Below are positions 7,330 through 16,373 of a DNA stretch of 60,957 nucleotides, piece after piece. Under the pieces are notes generated by a model. It had not been told where the DNA came from, searched no databases, and was given only the letters and a program-made list of their open reading frames with translations. Every line of letters starts with the position of its first letter. Within the stretch, counting starts at the first letter, position 1. Source of the DNA: Planctomycetaceae bacterium (lineage in GTDB: Bacteria > Planctomycetota > Planctomycetia > Pirellulales > Thermoguttaceae); the NCBI GenBank assembly GCA_004556055.1, contig SFIW01000017.1:1-60957 (forward strand), in the 5' to 3' direction. The position numbers and the translations under genes were made by a program.

Positions 7330-9924
7330 ATGACTAGATTGTTGGCTACGTTATCGACGAGCGCCGAATCTGACGATTCAACGCTATTTCGCATAGAAAA
7401 AATGAAACTAATTTCTTTAACAACGCGATTCCTTCTCTTTATTTTTTCACTCGCCTTCTTCGTAGATCCTTGCTTAACCGGAAATTTATACGCTCAGAGC
7501 GACTTTGGCGAAGAACGTGAAACCGGAAGCGAGCTTACCCCTGAAGCCGTTCGCAATTCTATCGAAGGAGGAGTCGAGTTTCTTCGTAAACAACAAACGT
7601 CGCGCGGATCTTGGAAAGAATATCCCGGTTATGAACCCGGTACGACTGCTTTATGCGCGTTGGCTTTATTAACCGCAGGTTTAGACAAGGAAGATCCGAC
7701 GGTTGCAAAGGCTCTTGAGTATCTTCGCGGTTTCTCGCCAATGAAACAAAATTTGACGTATCCTATTTCCCTCCAGACGATGGTTTTTTGTCTCGCCGAT
7801 CCTGACGAATACCGGGCAGAAATTGAGGCTAATGTAGCGTGGCTCGTGGAACGTCAGATGAAAACAAGTAACGAACATCGCGGGGGATGGTCCTATATAG
7901 GTTCGAATCAGTCTGCGGAACGTTCGGATAATTCGAATTCGCAATTTGCGCTTTTGGCGCTTTTTGAGGCGGAACTCGCGGGCGTGACCGTTGACGAATC
8001 CGTATGGCTCAGCGCGGAAGATTATTGGCTGAGAATGCAAAATGACGACGGTTCATGGGGGTATCGTTCATCCGCGCTCAACGCCGAAGGTTTCCCTAGC
8101 GGCTATGGCACGGGAAGTATGACGTGCGCGGGGATTTCCGCGTTGGCGATCTGCTCGGGCGTGCGCGAGGCGGCGCGCGCTAGGATCGAAGGGGAGCGCG
8201 CGTTCTGCTGCCAAGACGTCGACGACGAGATCGCGACGCGTATTTCGCGCGGTTTGAATTGGTTGGGAAAACATTTTAGCGCGCGAACGAATCCAGGTCG
8301 CGCGGCGGGAAGCGAGTCGTATTTTTACTACTACCTCTACGGCCTTGAACGCGTGGGGCGATTGACCGCCAACCGTTTTGTCGGACAGAGCGACTGGTAC
8401 CGCGAAGGCGCCGAAGCGCTTTTACGACGTAAAGGCGTCTTGTCGAACTTCTGGAGCGCTCAGAAAGACTTCGACAATAACAGCAGCGTTTCGACTTCCT
8501 TTGCGCTTTTATTCTTATCCAAGGGAAGATGGCCGACTTTAGCCTCTAAGTTACGTTACGGGGAAGATAATTTTTGGAACGAGCATCCGAATGATTTGGC
8601 TCATCTTACGGAAAGAGTCGAGGAGGCTTGGAAGCAAAAGATGGTGTGGCAGACGATTGACGCCGCGAAAGCCACTCCGGACGATCTTTTGCAATCTCCT
8701 ATTCTAGTCATTAATGGAACGTTGGATCCGACTCCTAAGGATCCGAAGGCGAAACAGGCATTGGTTTCGAAATTACGCGCATATTTGGAGCAGGGTGGTT
8801 TTATTTTGGCGGAGGCTCTCGACGGGGACTTGTCCTTTGAAACAGGATTTCGATCGTTAATAGAAGAGGTGTTGGAGGGAGAGAACTCGGAATTTACGCT
8901 TCTTGATTCAACGCACCCGATTTGGTTTGCCGAATCTCTTGTCCCGGCGGAGTTTCTGCGTCCGGTATACGGGATTGATTTTGGATGTCGCACAAGCGTA
9001 ATTCTTGTGCCCGCATACAAGCCGGAACGCGGAGCCGACGGGGCTCCGCCTAGCGTCTTTGGGGACAGACCTTCGTTGTCATGCTTGTGGGAGGCTGCCG
9101 TCAAACGTCAACGGACTACCTCCGGTCAGAATTTACCGTCGACTCGCGCGTTGCAGGAACAAGAGGCGGCTTTCACCTTAGGGATAAATATTTGCGCCTA
9201 CGCGACGAATCGTCAAGTCAAGTTTAAAGACGAGATACCTGCGGACGTAGCGAATGAGCTGGAGAAGCACAAAGAAGAGCGTAATAGTCTTTTTGCCGGG
9301 ATTTTGGATTGCGGAGCCGGCGCGTCTTGCGCGCCTCGAGCCATTCCTAATTTGATGAGACAAATTCGCGCCAAATTAGGCGCTCCCACGCAACTTTACG
9401 TTCCTCATACGTCTTTAAAAAACGACGACGTCTTTGATTATCCAACGCTCTTTATGCACGGGCGCAACGAGTTTTCGTTCACAGACGAGGAACGGGAGCG
9501 ACTGGGTCTTTTCATCGAACGCGGGGGCTTCCTGTTCGTTAATGCGATTTGCGCGTCGCAGAAGTTTGAGGAATCCTTCTTTTCAGAGATTCGAGAGACG
9601 TTTCCCGACGAGGAGTTTACGGACGTTCCTGCGGACGATCCCCTCTTCACGGGCAAGTATGGCGGGTTTAAAATTGAAAAGCTTCAGTATCGGAGGCGAT
9701 CGGACGCAAAAACTCCCGACGCGCAGGTAGTCGCGCGTGCGCCTCTTTTAAAGGGGATTATGCGCGACGGTCGGTGGGTTATCCTCTATTCTCCCTACGA
9801 CGTGAGTTGCGCTTTGGAAGACGCCTCCGCTTCGAATTGCGAAGGCTTGACGTCGAAGAGCGCGTTCAGTCTGGCGACGAATATTCTGTTTTACGCGATG
9901 GAGTCCCTTGCTACCGAAAGATGA
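7330..9924 (+). CDS. prenyltransferase/squalene-cyclase-like repeat protein with C-terminal DUF4159 domain
   Basis: The 864-residue protein has an N-terminal hydrophobic segment (about residues 30-50, ending near NLYAQ) that looks like a signal peptide preceded by a 24-residue extension. An alternative ATG at 7402 would remove the extension, but the GGGGA before 7330 favours the first start. Residues about 70-400 form an alpha/alpha toroid of the squalene-oxidase repeat type, with repeated GxxxW-like cores (RGSWKEYPG, GGWSYIG, DGSWGYR). Residues about 450-860 contain two DUF4159-type domains (LYVPHTSLKNDDVFDYP, GGFLFVNA). Fusions of this kind are common in Planctomycetota, and their role is unknown. 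The protein is probably periplasmic. Confidence 0.8.
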   Translation: MTRLLATLSTSAESDDSTLFRIEKMKLISLTTRFLLFIFSLAFFVDPCLTGNLYAQSDFGEERETGSELTPEAVRNSIEGGVEFLRKQQTSRGSWKEYPGYEPGTTALCALALLTAGLDKEDPTVAKALEYLRGFSPMKQNLTYPISLQTMVFCLADPDEYRAEIEANVAWLVERQMKTSNEHRGGWSYIGSNQSAERSDNSNSQFALLALFEAELAGVTVDESVWLSAEDYWLRMQNDDGSWGYRSSALNAEGFPSGYGTGSMTCAGISALAICSGVREAARARIEGERAFCCQDVDDEIATRISRGLNWLGKHFSARTNPGRAAGSESYFYYYLYGLERVGRLTANRFVGQSDWYREGAEALLRRKGVLSNFWSAQKDFDNNSSVSTSFALLFLSKGRWPTLASKLRYGEDNFWNEHPNDLAHLTERVEEAWKQKMVWQTIDAAKATPDDLLQSPILVINGTLDPTPKDPKAKQALVSKLRAYLEQGGFILAEALDGDLSFETGFRSLIEEVLEGENSEFTLLDSTHPIWFAESLVPAEFLRPVYGIDFGCRTSVILVPAYKPERGADGAPPSVFGDRPSLSCLWEAAVKRQRTTSGQNLPSTRALQEQEAAFTLGINICAYATNRQVKFKDEIPADVANELEKHKEERNSLFAGILDCGAGASCAPRAIPNLMRQIRAKLGAPTQLYVPHTSLKNDDVFDYPTLFMHGRNEFSFTDEERERLGLFIERGGFLFVNAICASQKFEESFFSEIRETFPDEEFTDVPADDPLFTGKYGGFKIEKLQYRRRSDAKTPDAQVVARAPLLKGIMRDGRWVILYSPYDVSCALEDASASNCEGLTSKSAFSLATNILFYAMESLATER

Positions 9925-9968
9925 AAGAGATTTGCGTTGATTCTATCCGAAAAAACTTGCCTCGCGTC

Positions 9969-9996
9969 TTGCGTCTAACGATCTTCAATATATAAT
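9969..9996 (+). promoter_or_regulatory. promoter upstream of ffh
   Basis: TTGCGT (9969-9974) and TATAAT (9991-9996) are separated by 16 bases, about 110 bases before the ffh start. The -10 element is a perfect consensus. Confidence 0.6.
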
Positions 9997-10104
9997 CAGT
10001 AAAATTTTGGTACTGTTTTTGCGTTTCGAGGACGTTCCATTCGCGTTGTTTCTCGAGACGATGTGTTGGTAGTATTAACCGAGTGATAGAGACGAGTTAG
10101 TTCT

Positions 10105-11580
10105 ATGTTTGAATCGCTTACCTCTAAACTTAGCGACGCGTTTCGTTCTATTTCGGGACGAGGGCGTCTTACGGAGTCGAATGTTCGTGAAGGACTCGAG
10201 ATGGTGCGACAGGCTCTTCTCGAAGCGGACGCGAGCGTCGAAGTCGCTCGGCAATTTGTCGAGACCGTTGAACAGAAGTTTCTTGGAACGGAAGTTTCGA
10301 AGGCTCTCAATCCAACCCAACAAATTTTACAGATCGTCAACGAAGAGTTGATCAATTTAATGGGGCCCGTTGATTCGACGATTCCCGAAGGATCACCCAT
10401 TACGACGATTATGCTTACCGGTCTGCAAGGCTCAGGTAAGACTACGACGTGCGGTAAACTGGGAAAGAGACTGCTCGATTCGGGGCGCAAACCGATGTTT
10501 GTCGCCGCCGACCTTCAGAGACCCGCCGCTATTGATCAGCTGGAAATTCTCGGAAAACAGCTCGGCGTTCCGGTCTTTGTTGATCGCGAATGTAAAGATC
10601 CGGTCGACGTCTGCAAAAGGGCGCTAAAACAAGCGAAAGATTTAGACGTCAACGTCGTTATCCTCGATACTGCCGGTCGTCTTCATGTCGACGACGACCT
10701 GATGAAGCAACTCGTAGAGATTGAACGTAAAGTCAATCCGGATCAAGTGTACTTTGTCGTTGACTCGATGGTGGGTCAAGACGCAGTGAATAGCGCCAAG
10801 GCTTTTAACGAAGCGCTTGAACTCGACGGCGTTGTTTTGACGAAACTCGACGGCGACGCGCGCGGCGGCGTGGCTCTTTCCGTGAAGGCGATTACCGGCG
10901 TTCCGATTAAGTTCATCGGAGTCGGCGAAGGGCTCGACGCATTGGAGGAGTTTCATCCCGATCGTATGGCGAGCCGTATGTTGGGTATGGGCGACGTGTT
11001 GACTCTTATTGAGTCTGTTCAGGCCAAATTCGACGAGAAGGAACTGGAACGGCAACAGCAACAGCTTGAGAAGGGCGTCTTTACTCTCGACGATTTTCGT
11101 AAGCAGATGTCTCAAGCGTCCCGTCTTGGCTCCATGAGTAAAATCATGAGTTTTATTCCTGGTATGGGGCGTTTGAGCGGAATCCTTGGCGAGATGAACG
11201 TCGATCCGGATCGCGAATTGCGTCGCATCGGCGGGCTTATAGATTCCATGACGCCTGAGGAACGCCGTCGTCCGGAGATTATTGATTCGCGACGTAAAAA
11301 GCGAATTGCAGCAGGCGCGGGAGTCGAGGTTTCTCGCGTCAACGAGTTGCTTCAGATGCACCAGCGCATGGCGGGAATGGTCAAGAGCTTCTCGACCCTT
11401 GGAATGGGAGATCGAATGCGCGCGCTCAACCAATTGACGAATCAAGCGTCGGCGAATCCCTTTGGCATGTTTGGTCCCGCGAAGAAGGGTTCGACTGGCA
11501 AACGCTTGACGCCAAAGGAACGCGAAGCTCAACGTAAGCGCTTGGAAAAGGCGCGTCGAGACAAGAAACGCAAGAAGTGA
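10105..11580 (+). CDS. ffh: signal recognition particle protein Ffh
   Basis: This is the SRP54 GTPase that binds signal sequences and 4.5S RNA and delivers ribosomes to FtsY. The N-domain helical bundle (residues 1-90) is followed by the G domain with GLQGSGKTT (about residue 102), DTAGRLHVD, and TKLDGDARGG. The Met-rich M domain spans about residues 300-440 (RLGSMSKIMSFIPGMG, LGMGDRMRALN). The C-terminal tail is strongly basic (KRLEKARRDKKRKK). The length of 491 is slightly longer than average. rpsP-trmD-rplS follows on the same strand, an arrangement also seen in other bacteria. No SRP RNA was found in the window. Confidence 0.97.
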   Translation: MFESLTSKLSDAFRSISGRGRLTESNVREGLEMVRQALLEADASVEVARQFVETVEQKFLGTEVSKALNPTQQILQIVNEELINLMGPVDSTIPEGSPITTIMLTGLQGSGKTTTCGKLGKRLLDSGRKPMFVAADLQRPAAIDQLEILGKQLGVPVFVDRECKDPVDVCKRALKQAKDLDVNVVILDTAGRLHVDDDLMKQLVEIERKVNPDQVYFVVDSMVGQDAVNSAKAFNEALELDGVVLTKLDGDARGGVALSVKAITGVPIKFIGVGEGLDALEEFHPDRMASRMLGMGDVLTLIESVQAKFDEKELERQQQQLEKGVFTLDDFRKQMSQASRLGSMSKIMSFIPGMGRLSGILGEMNVDPDRELRRIGGLIDSMTPEERRRPEIIDSRRKKRIAAGAGVEVSRVNELLQMHQRMAGMVKSFSTLGMGDRMRALNQLTNQASANPFGMFGPAKKGSTGKRLTPKEREAQRKRLEKARRDKKRKK

Positions 11581-11743
11581 TCGCGTTGGCGTCGCTCGTG
11601 CAGACGCATAGATAAACCGATCCAACGCATTTATAAGAGAATACTTGGGAAACGCCCATAAATAGAACGACGTCGATAGACTCGGCGTGATCGAGAGTCC
11701 TCTCGAAAACGCGTCCCCCTTTTTGGAGTTTGACGCCGCTCGA

Positions 11744-11766
11744 TTTTAGTCCGACGTTAGTCGGAA
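11744..11766 (+). promoter_or_regulatory. leader hairpin upstream of rpsP
   Basis: TTTTAGTCCGA (11744-11754) pairs partly with TCGGAA (11761-11766) to give a TCCGAC-GTTA-GTCGGA hairpin 28 bases before the rpsP start. The same 11-base element with a downstream TCGGAA occurs before rplS. Without a T-run it is not a terminator, and it may be a translational control element. Confidence 0.4.
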
Positions 11767-11793
11767 AACATCATTGTTATTAGGAGTAATATA

Positions 11794-12141
11794 GTGTCTG
11801 TAAGAATCCGTATGAAGAAATTTGGTCGTAAGCATCGACCGTTTTTCCGCGTTGTTGCCGTTGACGCTCGTCGTCCCCGCGACGGTCGCGTCCTTGAAGA
11901 ACTCGGCACCTATGATCCGCTCGTTCCTGAAACTGACGCGCGCGCGATCCTTAATGGCGAACGCATTCAGTATTGGCTTGGCGTTGGCGCTCAGCCGAGC
12001 GACAAGGTTGCCGTCTTGATTAAGAAGTACGGCGCCAATGGTAAAAAACTCGAAGAGCAGAAAGCCGCTCTTGAACGTCTAGCTGCGACCCGTCGTCGTC
12101 CCGCGACCCCTGCTGCAGAGGCCGCTCCGGTCGCCGAGTGA
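11794..12141 (+). CDS. rpsP: 30S ribosomal protein S16
   Basis: Ribosomal protein S16 is recognised by its N-terminus (SVRIRMKKFGRKHRPFFR) and by VLEELGTYDPL and YWLGVGAQPSDKV. The start is a GTG at 11794 behind a TAGGAGT ribosome-binding site. The 115-residue protein carries a C-terminal Ala/Pro/Arg-rich tail (about 25 residues) beyond the conserved core. It is the first gene of rpsP-trmD-rplS. The rimM gene that usually sits between rpsP and trmD is missing here. Confidence 0.97.
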   Translation: MSVRIRMKKFGRKHRPFFRVVAVDARRPRDGRVLEELGTYDPLVPETDARAILNGERIQYWLGVGAQPSDKVAVLIKKYGANGKKLEEQKAALERLAATRRRPATPAAEAAPVAE

Positions 12142-12213
12142 TCAACTTGGCAGTTTCATTTAATTTTTAACCTATTAAGTTAAGCGTCGAACCCAGACGC
12201 GAAAGTAAAACAG

Positions 12214-12915
12214 ATGCGCTTTGACGTCCTCACGCTTTTTCCTGGCATTTTTGAAGGGTATCTTGCTGAAAGCCTTTTAAAAGAAGCGATGGATCGTGGG
12301 TTGATTGAGGTGAATCTTTACAACATGCGCGATTGGGCTAACGACAAACACAACACTATGGACGACCGTCCTTTTGGCGGCGGACCGGGCATGGTGTTAA
12401 AAGTCGACAGGGTCGTGCCTTGCGTAGAGGCAGTGCAAAGTTATGCGCCTCGACCGGGAAGGGTTCTTATGATGACCCCTCAAGGTCGTCCGCTTACTCA
12501 GCGTATCGTTGAGGAGCTTGCGCAGGAAGAACGTTTGCTTCTTCTTTGTGGTCGTTACGAAGGATTTGATCAACGCGTCGTCGATATTCTTCAACCTGAC
12601 GAGATATCAATCGGGGACTATGTCTTAAATGGTGGAGAAGTTGCAGCAGCGGTCATTATCGATTCTGTTATGCGTTTGATCCCTGGCGTGCTGGGGGATG
12701 AGAATTCAGCTGTAGTTGATTCTTTTTCTTCAGGCAATCGCCTTTTGGAAGAGGACCAGTATACGCGACCTCGCGAGTATCGAGGCTTAGCGGTTCCTGA
12801 GATTTTACTCAGCGGCGATCATGGTCTGATCGAAAAATGGCGGGAAGCCAATCGCCTAGATAAAACGTTTTTGCGTCGTCCTGATTTGTTAGACGACGAA
12901 CCGTCAGGTTATTAA
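12214..12915 (+). CDS. trmD: tRNA (guanine(37)-N1)-methyltransferase
   Basis: TrmD is the SPOUT-fold enzyme that makes m1G37 in tRNAs and prevents +1 frameshifting. The knot region shows the family motifs: RPFGGGPGMVLK near residues 53-64, LLCGRYEGFDQRV near 110-122 and IGDYVLNGGEVAA near 131-143, the last two forming the S-adenosylmethionine pocket. The length (233) is normal. The gene is about 70 bases downstream of rpsP and 200 bases upstream of rplS. The larger second gap contains a hairpin and probably a separate control point for rplS. Confidence 0.96.
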   Translation: MRFDVLTLFPGIFEGYLAESLLKEAMDRGLIEVNLYNMRDWANDKHNTMDDRPFGGGPGMVLKVDRVVPCVEAVQSYAPRPGRVLMMTPQGRPLTQRIVEELAQEERLLLLCGRYEGFDQRVVDILQPDEISIGDYVLNGGEVAAAVIIDSVMRLIPGVLGDENSAVVDSFSSGNRLLEEDQYTRPREYRGLAVPEILLSGDHGLIEKWREANRLDKTFLRRPDLLDDEPSGY

Positions 12916-13039
12916 CGCGTTGACGTCGCGCCTTGATCGTATGGCGAGGTCAAGCGTCTGACGGAGAAGGAGACGGGTTGGTAGAAAGAAGCGGCGGAAT
13001 CTCTTCGTTGCGAGTGTTAAACAAATCTTTCGACCTTCT

Positions 13040-13065
13040 TTTTAGTCCGATTTGTGACGTCGGAA
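13040..13065 (+). promoter_or_regulatory. leader element upstream of rplS, similar to the rpsP leader
   Basis: TTTTAGTCCGA (13040-13050) and TCGGAA (13060-13065) repeat the arrangement found before rpsP, here 55 bases before the GTG start. The intervening 9 bases differ, so the stem is conserved while the loop varies, which is the pattern expected of an RNA element. Confidence 0.4.
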
Positions 13066-13119
13066 GTTTTTAACGCGCTCCTTACAGTAGAACATTATGA
13101 AAATATAAGGAATATATCC

Positions 13120-13563
13120 GTGAGTCAAGAACTTATTCGTCTGGTGGAAGCTCGCGCCAAAAAAGAGAACGTTTCCCAATTTGAAATCGGCGATCGCGTC
13201 AACGTGCATTGCAAGATTCTTGAAGGCGACAAAGAGCGTATCCAGGTATTTAACGGCGACGTCATTGCCCGTAGTGGTTCCGGCGTTTGCGAAACGTTCA
13301 CCGTTCGTCGTATTGTAGCCGGTCAAGGCGTTGAACGTAAGTTCCCTCTCCACAGCCCTAAAATCGCTCTCATCGAAGTCCTTCGTTCCTCCGTCGTTCG
13401 TCGCGCGAAGCTTTACTATCTGCGCGATCGCGTTGGTAAGAAGACTCGTCTTGAAGAACTTCGCGTAGAACGCAACGAAGCTGAAGCCAAGGTTGTCAAG
13501 ACCAAGAAACGCGGCAAGAAGGCCGCCCAGGCTCGTCGTGAAGCCAAGAAGGCCGCTGAGTGA
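13120..13563 (+). CDS. rplS: 50S ribosomal protein L19
   Basis: Ribosomal protein L19 is recognised by QFEIGDRVNVHCKI, VFNGDVIARSGSG, TFTVRRI, GVERKFPLHSP and RRAKLYYLRDR. Those cover the whole conserved core and the L19 contact with the small subunit. The start is taken as GTG at 13120, behind ATAAGGA, because upstream in-frame codons add residues unlike the family. The C-terminal 35 residues form a Lys/Ala/Arg-rich tail. A terminator follows, ending the rpsP-trmD-rplS unit. Confidence 0.96.
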   Translation: MSQELIRLVEARAKKENVSQFEIGDRVNVHCKILEGDKERIQVFNGDVIARSGSGVCETFTVRRIVAGQGVERKFPLHSPKIALIEVLRSSVVRRAKLYYLRDRVGKKTRLEELRVERNEAEAKVVKTKKRGKKAAQARREAKKAAE

Positions 13564-13589
13564 TCTTTAGATATTACTTCGCATAACAA

Positions 13590-13632
13590 AAGACGCGTCC
13601 TGATTCTCTGAATTGGGCGCGTTCTTTTTTTT
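13590..13632 (+). terminator. intrinsic terminator after rplS
   Basis: A GACGCGTCC / GGGCGCGTTC stem is followed directly by eight T residues, 30 bases after the rplS stop. Confidence 0.85.
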
Positions 13633-13643
13633 CAAATCGAGTT

Positions 13644-13682
13644 TAAAAACAGGCGACGTTCCTTCGGAGCGCCGCCTGTTCT
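13644..13682 (-). terminator. intrinsic terminator for the Gfo/Idh oxidoreductase gene
   Basis: On the minus strand the stem AACAGGCG / CGCCTGTT (pairs at 13648-13655 and 13673-13680) is followed by a T-run (AAAAA on the plus strand at 13645-13649), 30 bases past the stop of the convergent gene. Confidence 0.8.
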
Positions 13683-13712
13683 GTTTGGAAAATAATTTCG
13701 CGATTTTAGGAA

Positions 13713-15014
13713 TCAGACGTCCCATCCGGGGCGATGTTCCGTCTTAACGAAAGCGTTAGCCGCTTCGTCGTTCGTAACGCGCATCTTATCGGCGTCCCAT
13801 TCGAGCTTGATCTTACCGGCTCTCAAGGAGACGGCTCCAAGTTGAACCGCTTCAGCCAACCGACCGGCGTATTCAAAGTTGCACAGAGGCGTCGACTTAC
13901 CGCCGTCGATGATCGAGTTGATCCATTCGCGATGATGCCCCGGCGACGCGGGAATCGTTTGCGCCGGACGTTGATAGTTTTCGTATTTTTCACGCGGATA
14001 GAGCTTGATTGAACCATAGTCGGCGAAGAGAATGCCTTCGTCGCCGACGAAGAGAGTTCCCATCACTTGGGGATCAAGATTGCGTTCCTTGATGACGGCG
14101 GGGCGGCGATTGCCGTCATACCAGGTTAGCGGTAAAATCTTGCCGTTGTGTTCGAATTCATAATGACATTCGACGTCGAGAGGACAGCACATCTTGCTGA
14201 TTTCGGTATCGCACGTCGCATGGATCGTCTTGGGATACTTCAGTCCGAGCGCCCAGAAGGGAAGATCCATCACGTGGCAGGCCATGTCGCCGAAGGTGCC
14301 AGTTCCGAAAGGCCAATACCCTCGCCAACGACCGGGTAGATAGCAGGGATTATAATCAAGCCACTGCGCGGGGCCCAGCCATTCGTCCCAATGGAGATTG
14401 GAAGGAACTTCAAATTTTTCCTTGGAAGGTTCGTCGTATCCTCCCCAGCCTTTACCGCACCAGCAGTGAACCTCTTTAACTTCGCCAACGGCGCCGGCTT
14501 GAATCAATTCAACGACGCGACGATAGTTGGAAGTTGCGTGAATAATCGTACCCATCTGGGTGGCAAGATTTTTTTCTTTGGCGACTCGTTGCATATCGCG
14601 AATTTCCGCGACGTCATGCGCGAGCGGCTTTTCGCAGAAACACGGAATACCGCGTTTCATCGCCGCTAAGGAAACGACGGAATGCGTATGATCAGGTGTG
14701 CTGACGAGGACGGCGTCGAGAGAGGTGAGCTCGTCAAACATGGTGCGATAGTCGAAGAAGCGCTTGGCGTTGGGGAATTTTTCGCCTTGTCGCGCTAGGT
14801 TGTTATCGTCTACGTCGCATAGACCAACCATTTCGATGAGATCGCCCGAGTCGTTTAAAATTTCGTGAATATTGCCGTCTCCGCGTCCGCTAATACCCAC
14901 GACGGCTAGCTTGACTTTGGAGTTTACGTTTTGAGCTCTAAGAATACCAGGAGCGGCAAATAAAGCGGCTGATACGGCGGAAGTTTTCAAAAATTGACGA
15001 CGATTAATCAGCAT
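13713..15014 (-). CDS. Gfo/Idh/MocA family oxidoreductase with Tat signal
   Basis: This NAD(P)-dependent oxidoreductase carries a twin-arginine signal (INRRQFLKTSAVSAALF, cleavage near ILRAQ), so it should be exported folded. The Rossmann part has VGISGRGDGN in place of the usual GxGxxG, and the Gfo/Idh signature CFCEKPLAHD follows near residue 130. The C-terminal region (DMACHVMDLPFWALGLKYP, GHHREWINSI) is that of planctomycetal Gfo/Idh proteins acting on unknown sugars or cyclitols. I choose the ATG at 15012-15014 rather than the one at 15024-15026, because GGAGGAG then lies at the right distance. It stands alone between a terminator and an AT-rich spacer. Confidence 0.88.
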   Translation of the reverse strand: MLINRRQFLKTSAVSAALFAAPGILRAQNVNSKVKLAVVGISGRGDGNIHEILNDSGDLIEMVGLCDVDDNNLARQGEKFPNAKRFFDYRTMFDELTSLDAVLVSTPDHTHSVVSLAAMKRGIPCFCEKPLAHDVAEIRDMQRVAKEKNLATQMGTIIHATSNYRRVVELIQAGAVGEVKEVHCWCGKGWGGYDEPSKEKFEVPSNLHWDEWLGPAQWLDYNPCYLPGRWRGYWPFGTGTFGDMACHVMDLPFWALGLKYPKTIHATCDTEISKMCCPLDVECHYEFEHNGKILPLTWYDGNRRPAVIKERNLDPQVMGTLFVGDEGILFADYGSIKLYPREKYENYQRPAQTIPASPGHHREWINSIIDGGKSTPLCNFEYAGRLAEAVQLGAVSLRAGKIKLEWDADKMRVTNDEAANAFVKTEHRPGWDV

Positions 15015-15168
15015 GAGCTCCTCCATTATTTACAGGAAAAATTTACTGATATTTGATATGCGAATACGATCAATTGATTCAAAATGAATCTAGTTTTCGT
15101 ACGCTTTTAATTATAACGTTTCTCAATTTTATTTTCAAATAAAATCGGAAACTCATAAAATAAATTTG

Positions 15169-16341
15169 TTATGCAGGATTTTTTTCGAGCGTTGACAAGA
15201 GGGCGGCAAACCAGGAGCGATTATCGGCGCTACAATAGGACATTCTGGCGCCCATCCTACTGAATGTTTTGCAGTACCGCAAATAGTATGCAGGATCGCT
15301 CATCGGCGGTTCTCCGTGACGCGTCCAATCCCAAGCGCTCTTGGCAAGGTCTACGACGTGAATGTCAAAATCGTCGATTTGAGAGCGCTTTTGTCTGGCG
15401 ATATTCCGGGACATCGAGAGAGACTTTTCAAAAATCATCGGAGAGAGTACCGCAGATCCCACCGATAAATAAACGCCCCCTTCGAGTTGTGAAACGGAAT
15501 TAGCAAATGAAAGAAAATCGCGTTCAGCCGCTCGTCCGATCGCTGAACATCTGTTTGCGGGGTGTGTGTAGATGATATCGCATCCGATCATCGGACAGCA
15601 ACCGAAGAGAATGTTATTTCGTCTCAAATGATAGGCAACCGAGTAGTCTTGATAGGGATGAGGAATTCTATTCCAACCGTCGGAGAGGTTAAAACGTCGT
15701 TTAGTGCGGAGTAAATCAGCGGCGGCAGCCGCGTGATCTAATATTTCGGCTTGCGAGTCCTGATCGGCGTCTAAAACTTCGCGCGGGGCAGGGGGAAAGT
15801 TCGCACATTCGACTCCGGACAACATCGCATACTTCAATTCTTCGTCCGACGGAATCTCTAATCCTTCCTTGAGAATCATTTCCCCGACGGATTCGCCATA
15901 GCCTAGGCCGTTATAAGCGCCAACTACGATCGCTAGGTTGATATATCGGCCCGTTTCGTCCCATATGCCGAATTGCCCCTCCGTCGCGTATCTCTGAACG
16001 TCTTCTCCCGAACGACCCTGATACGCAAATTCCCAGTCATGAATAACCCCCGCGCCATTGGTGACCAAATGAGTTAGCCACCCCTTTTCCGCTAGACGCG
16101 CAAGAACCTTTCCTAACCCGTTCTTTATCGAATGAGCGCCATATGTAAGAATCCGCGCGGCTCCGTCTCGTTTTGCGCGCCGGAGGTCGTCCGCCGTTTT
16201 TTCCACGTCTTCCATCGCTTCATTCGATAGGTCGAGGATCCAAGTCGACGGATCGACAACGTCTTGTTCAATGTTGAGTTTGTTGACTCTGGAAGAAAGA
16301 GGAAGGATTTTTAAATTATCTCTATCAAATAGTTTATTCAT
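15169..16341 (-). CDS. conserved protein of unknown function in a sugar kinase/phosphatase operon
   Basis: This 390-residue protein has no signal peptide or membrane segment. Strongly motif-like stretches lie in the N-terminal half: YGAHSIKNGLG near residues 67-77, HLVTNGAGVIHDWEFAY near 91-107, GQFGIWDETGRYIN near 121-134 and GLGYGESVGEM near 146-156. Near 310-320 there is YLSVGSAVLSPMIFEKS. The Gly-rich pieces suggest a nucleotide- or phosphosugar-binding alpha/beta fold. I have seen such proteins as conserved hypotheticals but cannot name a family. It ends a three-gene run (HAD phosphatase, PfkB kinase, this gene) with gaps of 12 and 32 bases, so a role in sugar-phosphate metabolism is inferred from context. 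Confidence 0.8.
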   Translation of the reverse strand: MNKLFDRDNLKILPLSSRVNKLNIEQDVVDPSTWILDLSNEAMEDVEKTADDLRRAKRDGAARILTYGAHSIKNGLGKVLARLAEKGWLTHLVTNGAGVIHDWEFAYQGRSGEDVQRYATEGQFGIWDETGRYINLAIVVGAYNGLGYGESVGEMILKEGLEIPSDEELKYAMLSGVECANFPPAPREVLDADQDSQAEILDHAAAAADLLRTKRRFNLSDGWNRIPHPYQDYSVAYHLRRNNILFGCCPMIGCDIIYTHPANRCSAIGRAAERDFLSFANSVSQLEGGVYLSVGSAVLSPMIFEKSLSMSRNIARQKRSQIDDFDIHVVDLAKSAWDWTRHGEPPMSDPAYYLRYCKTFSRMGARMSYCSADNRSWFAALLSTLEKNPA

Positions 16342-16373
16342 CTTTGTACCTGTTGAACTCTAGTAGGCGTCGC

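Noticed and set aside
10642..11625. 327-codon minus-strand frame opposite ffh
   Set aside because: Antisense shadow of ffh, no motif and His/Arg-rich composition.
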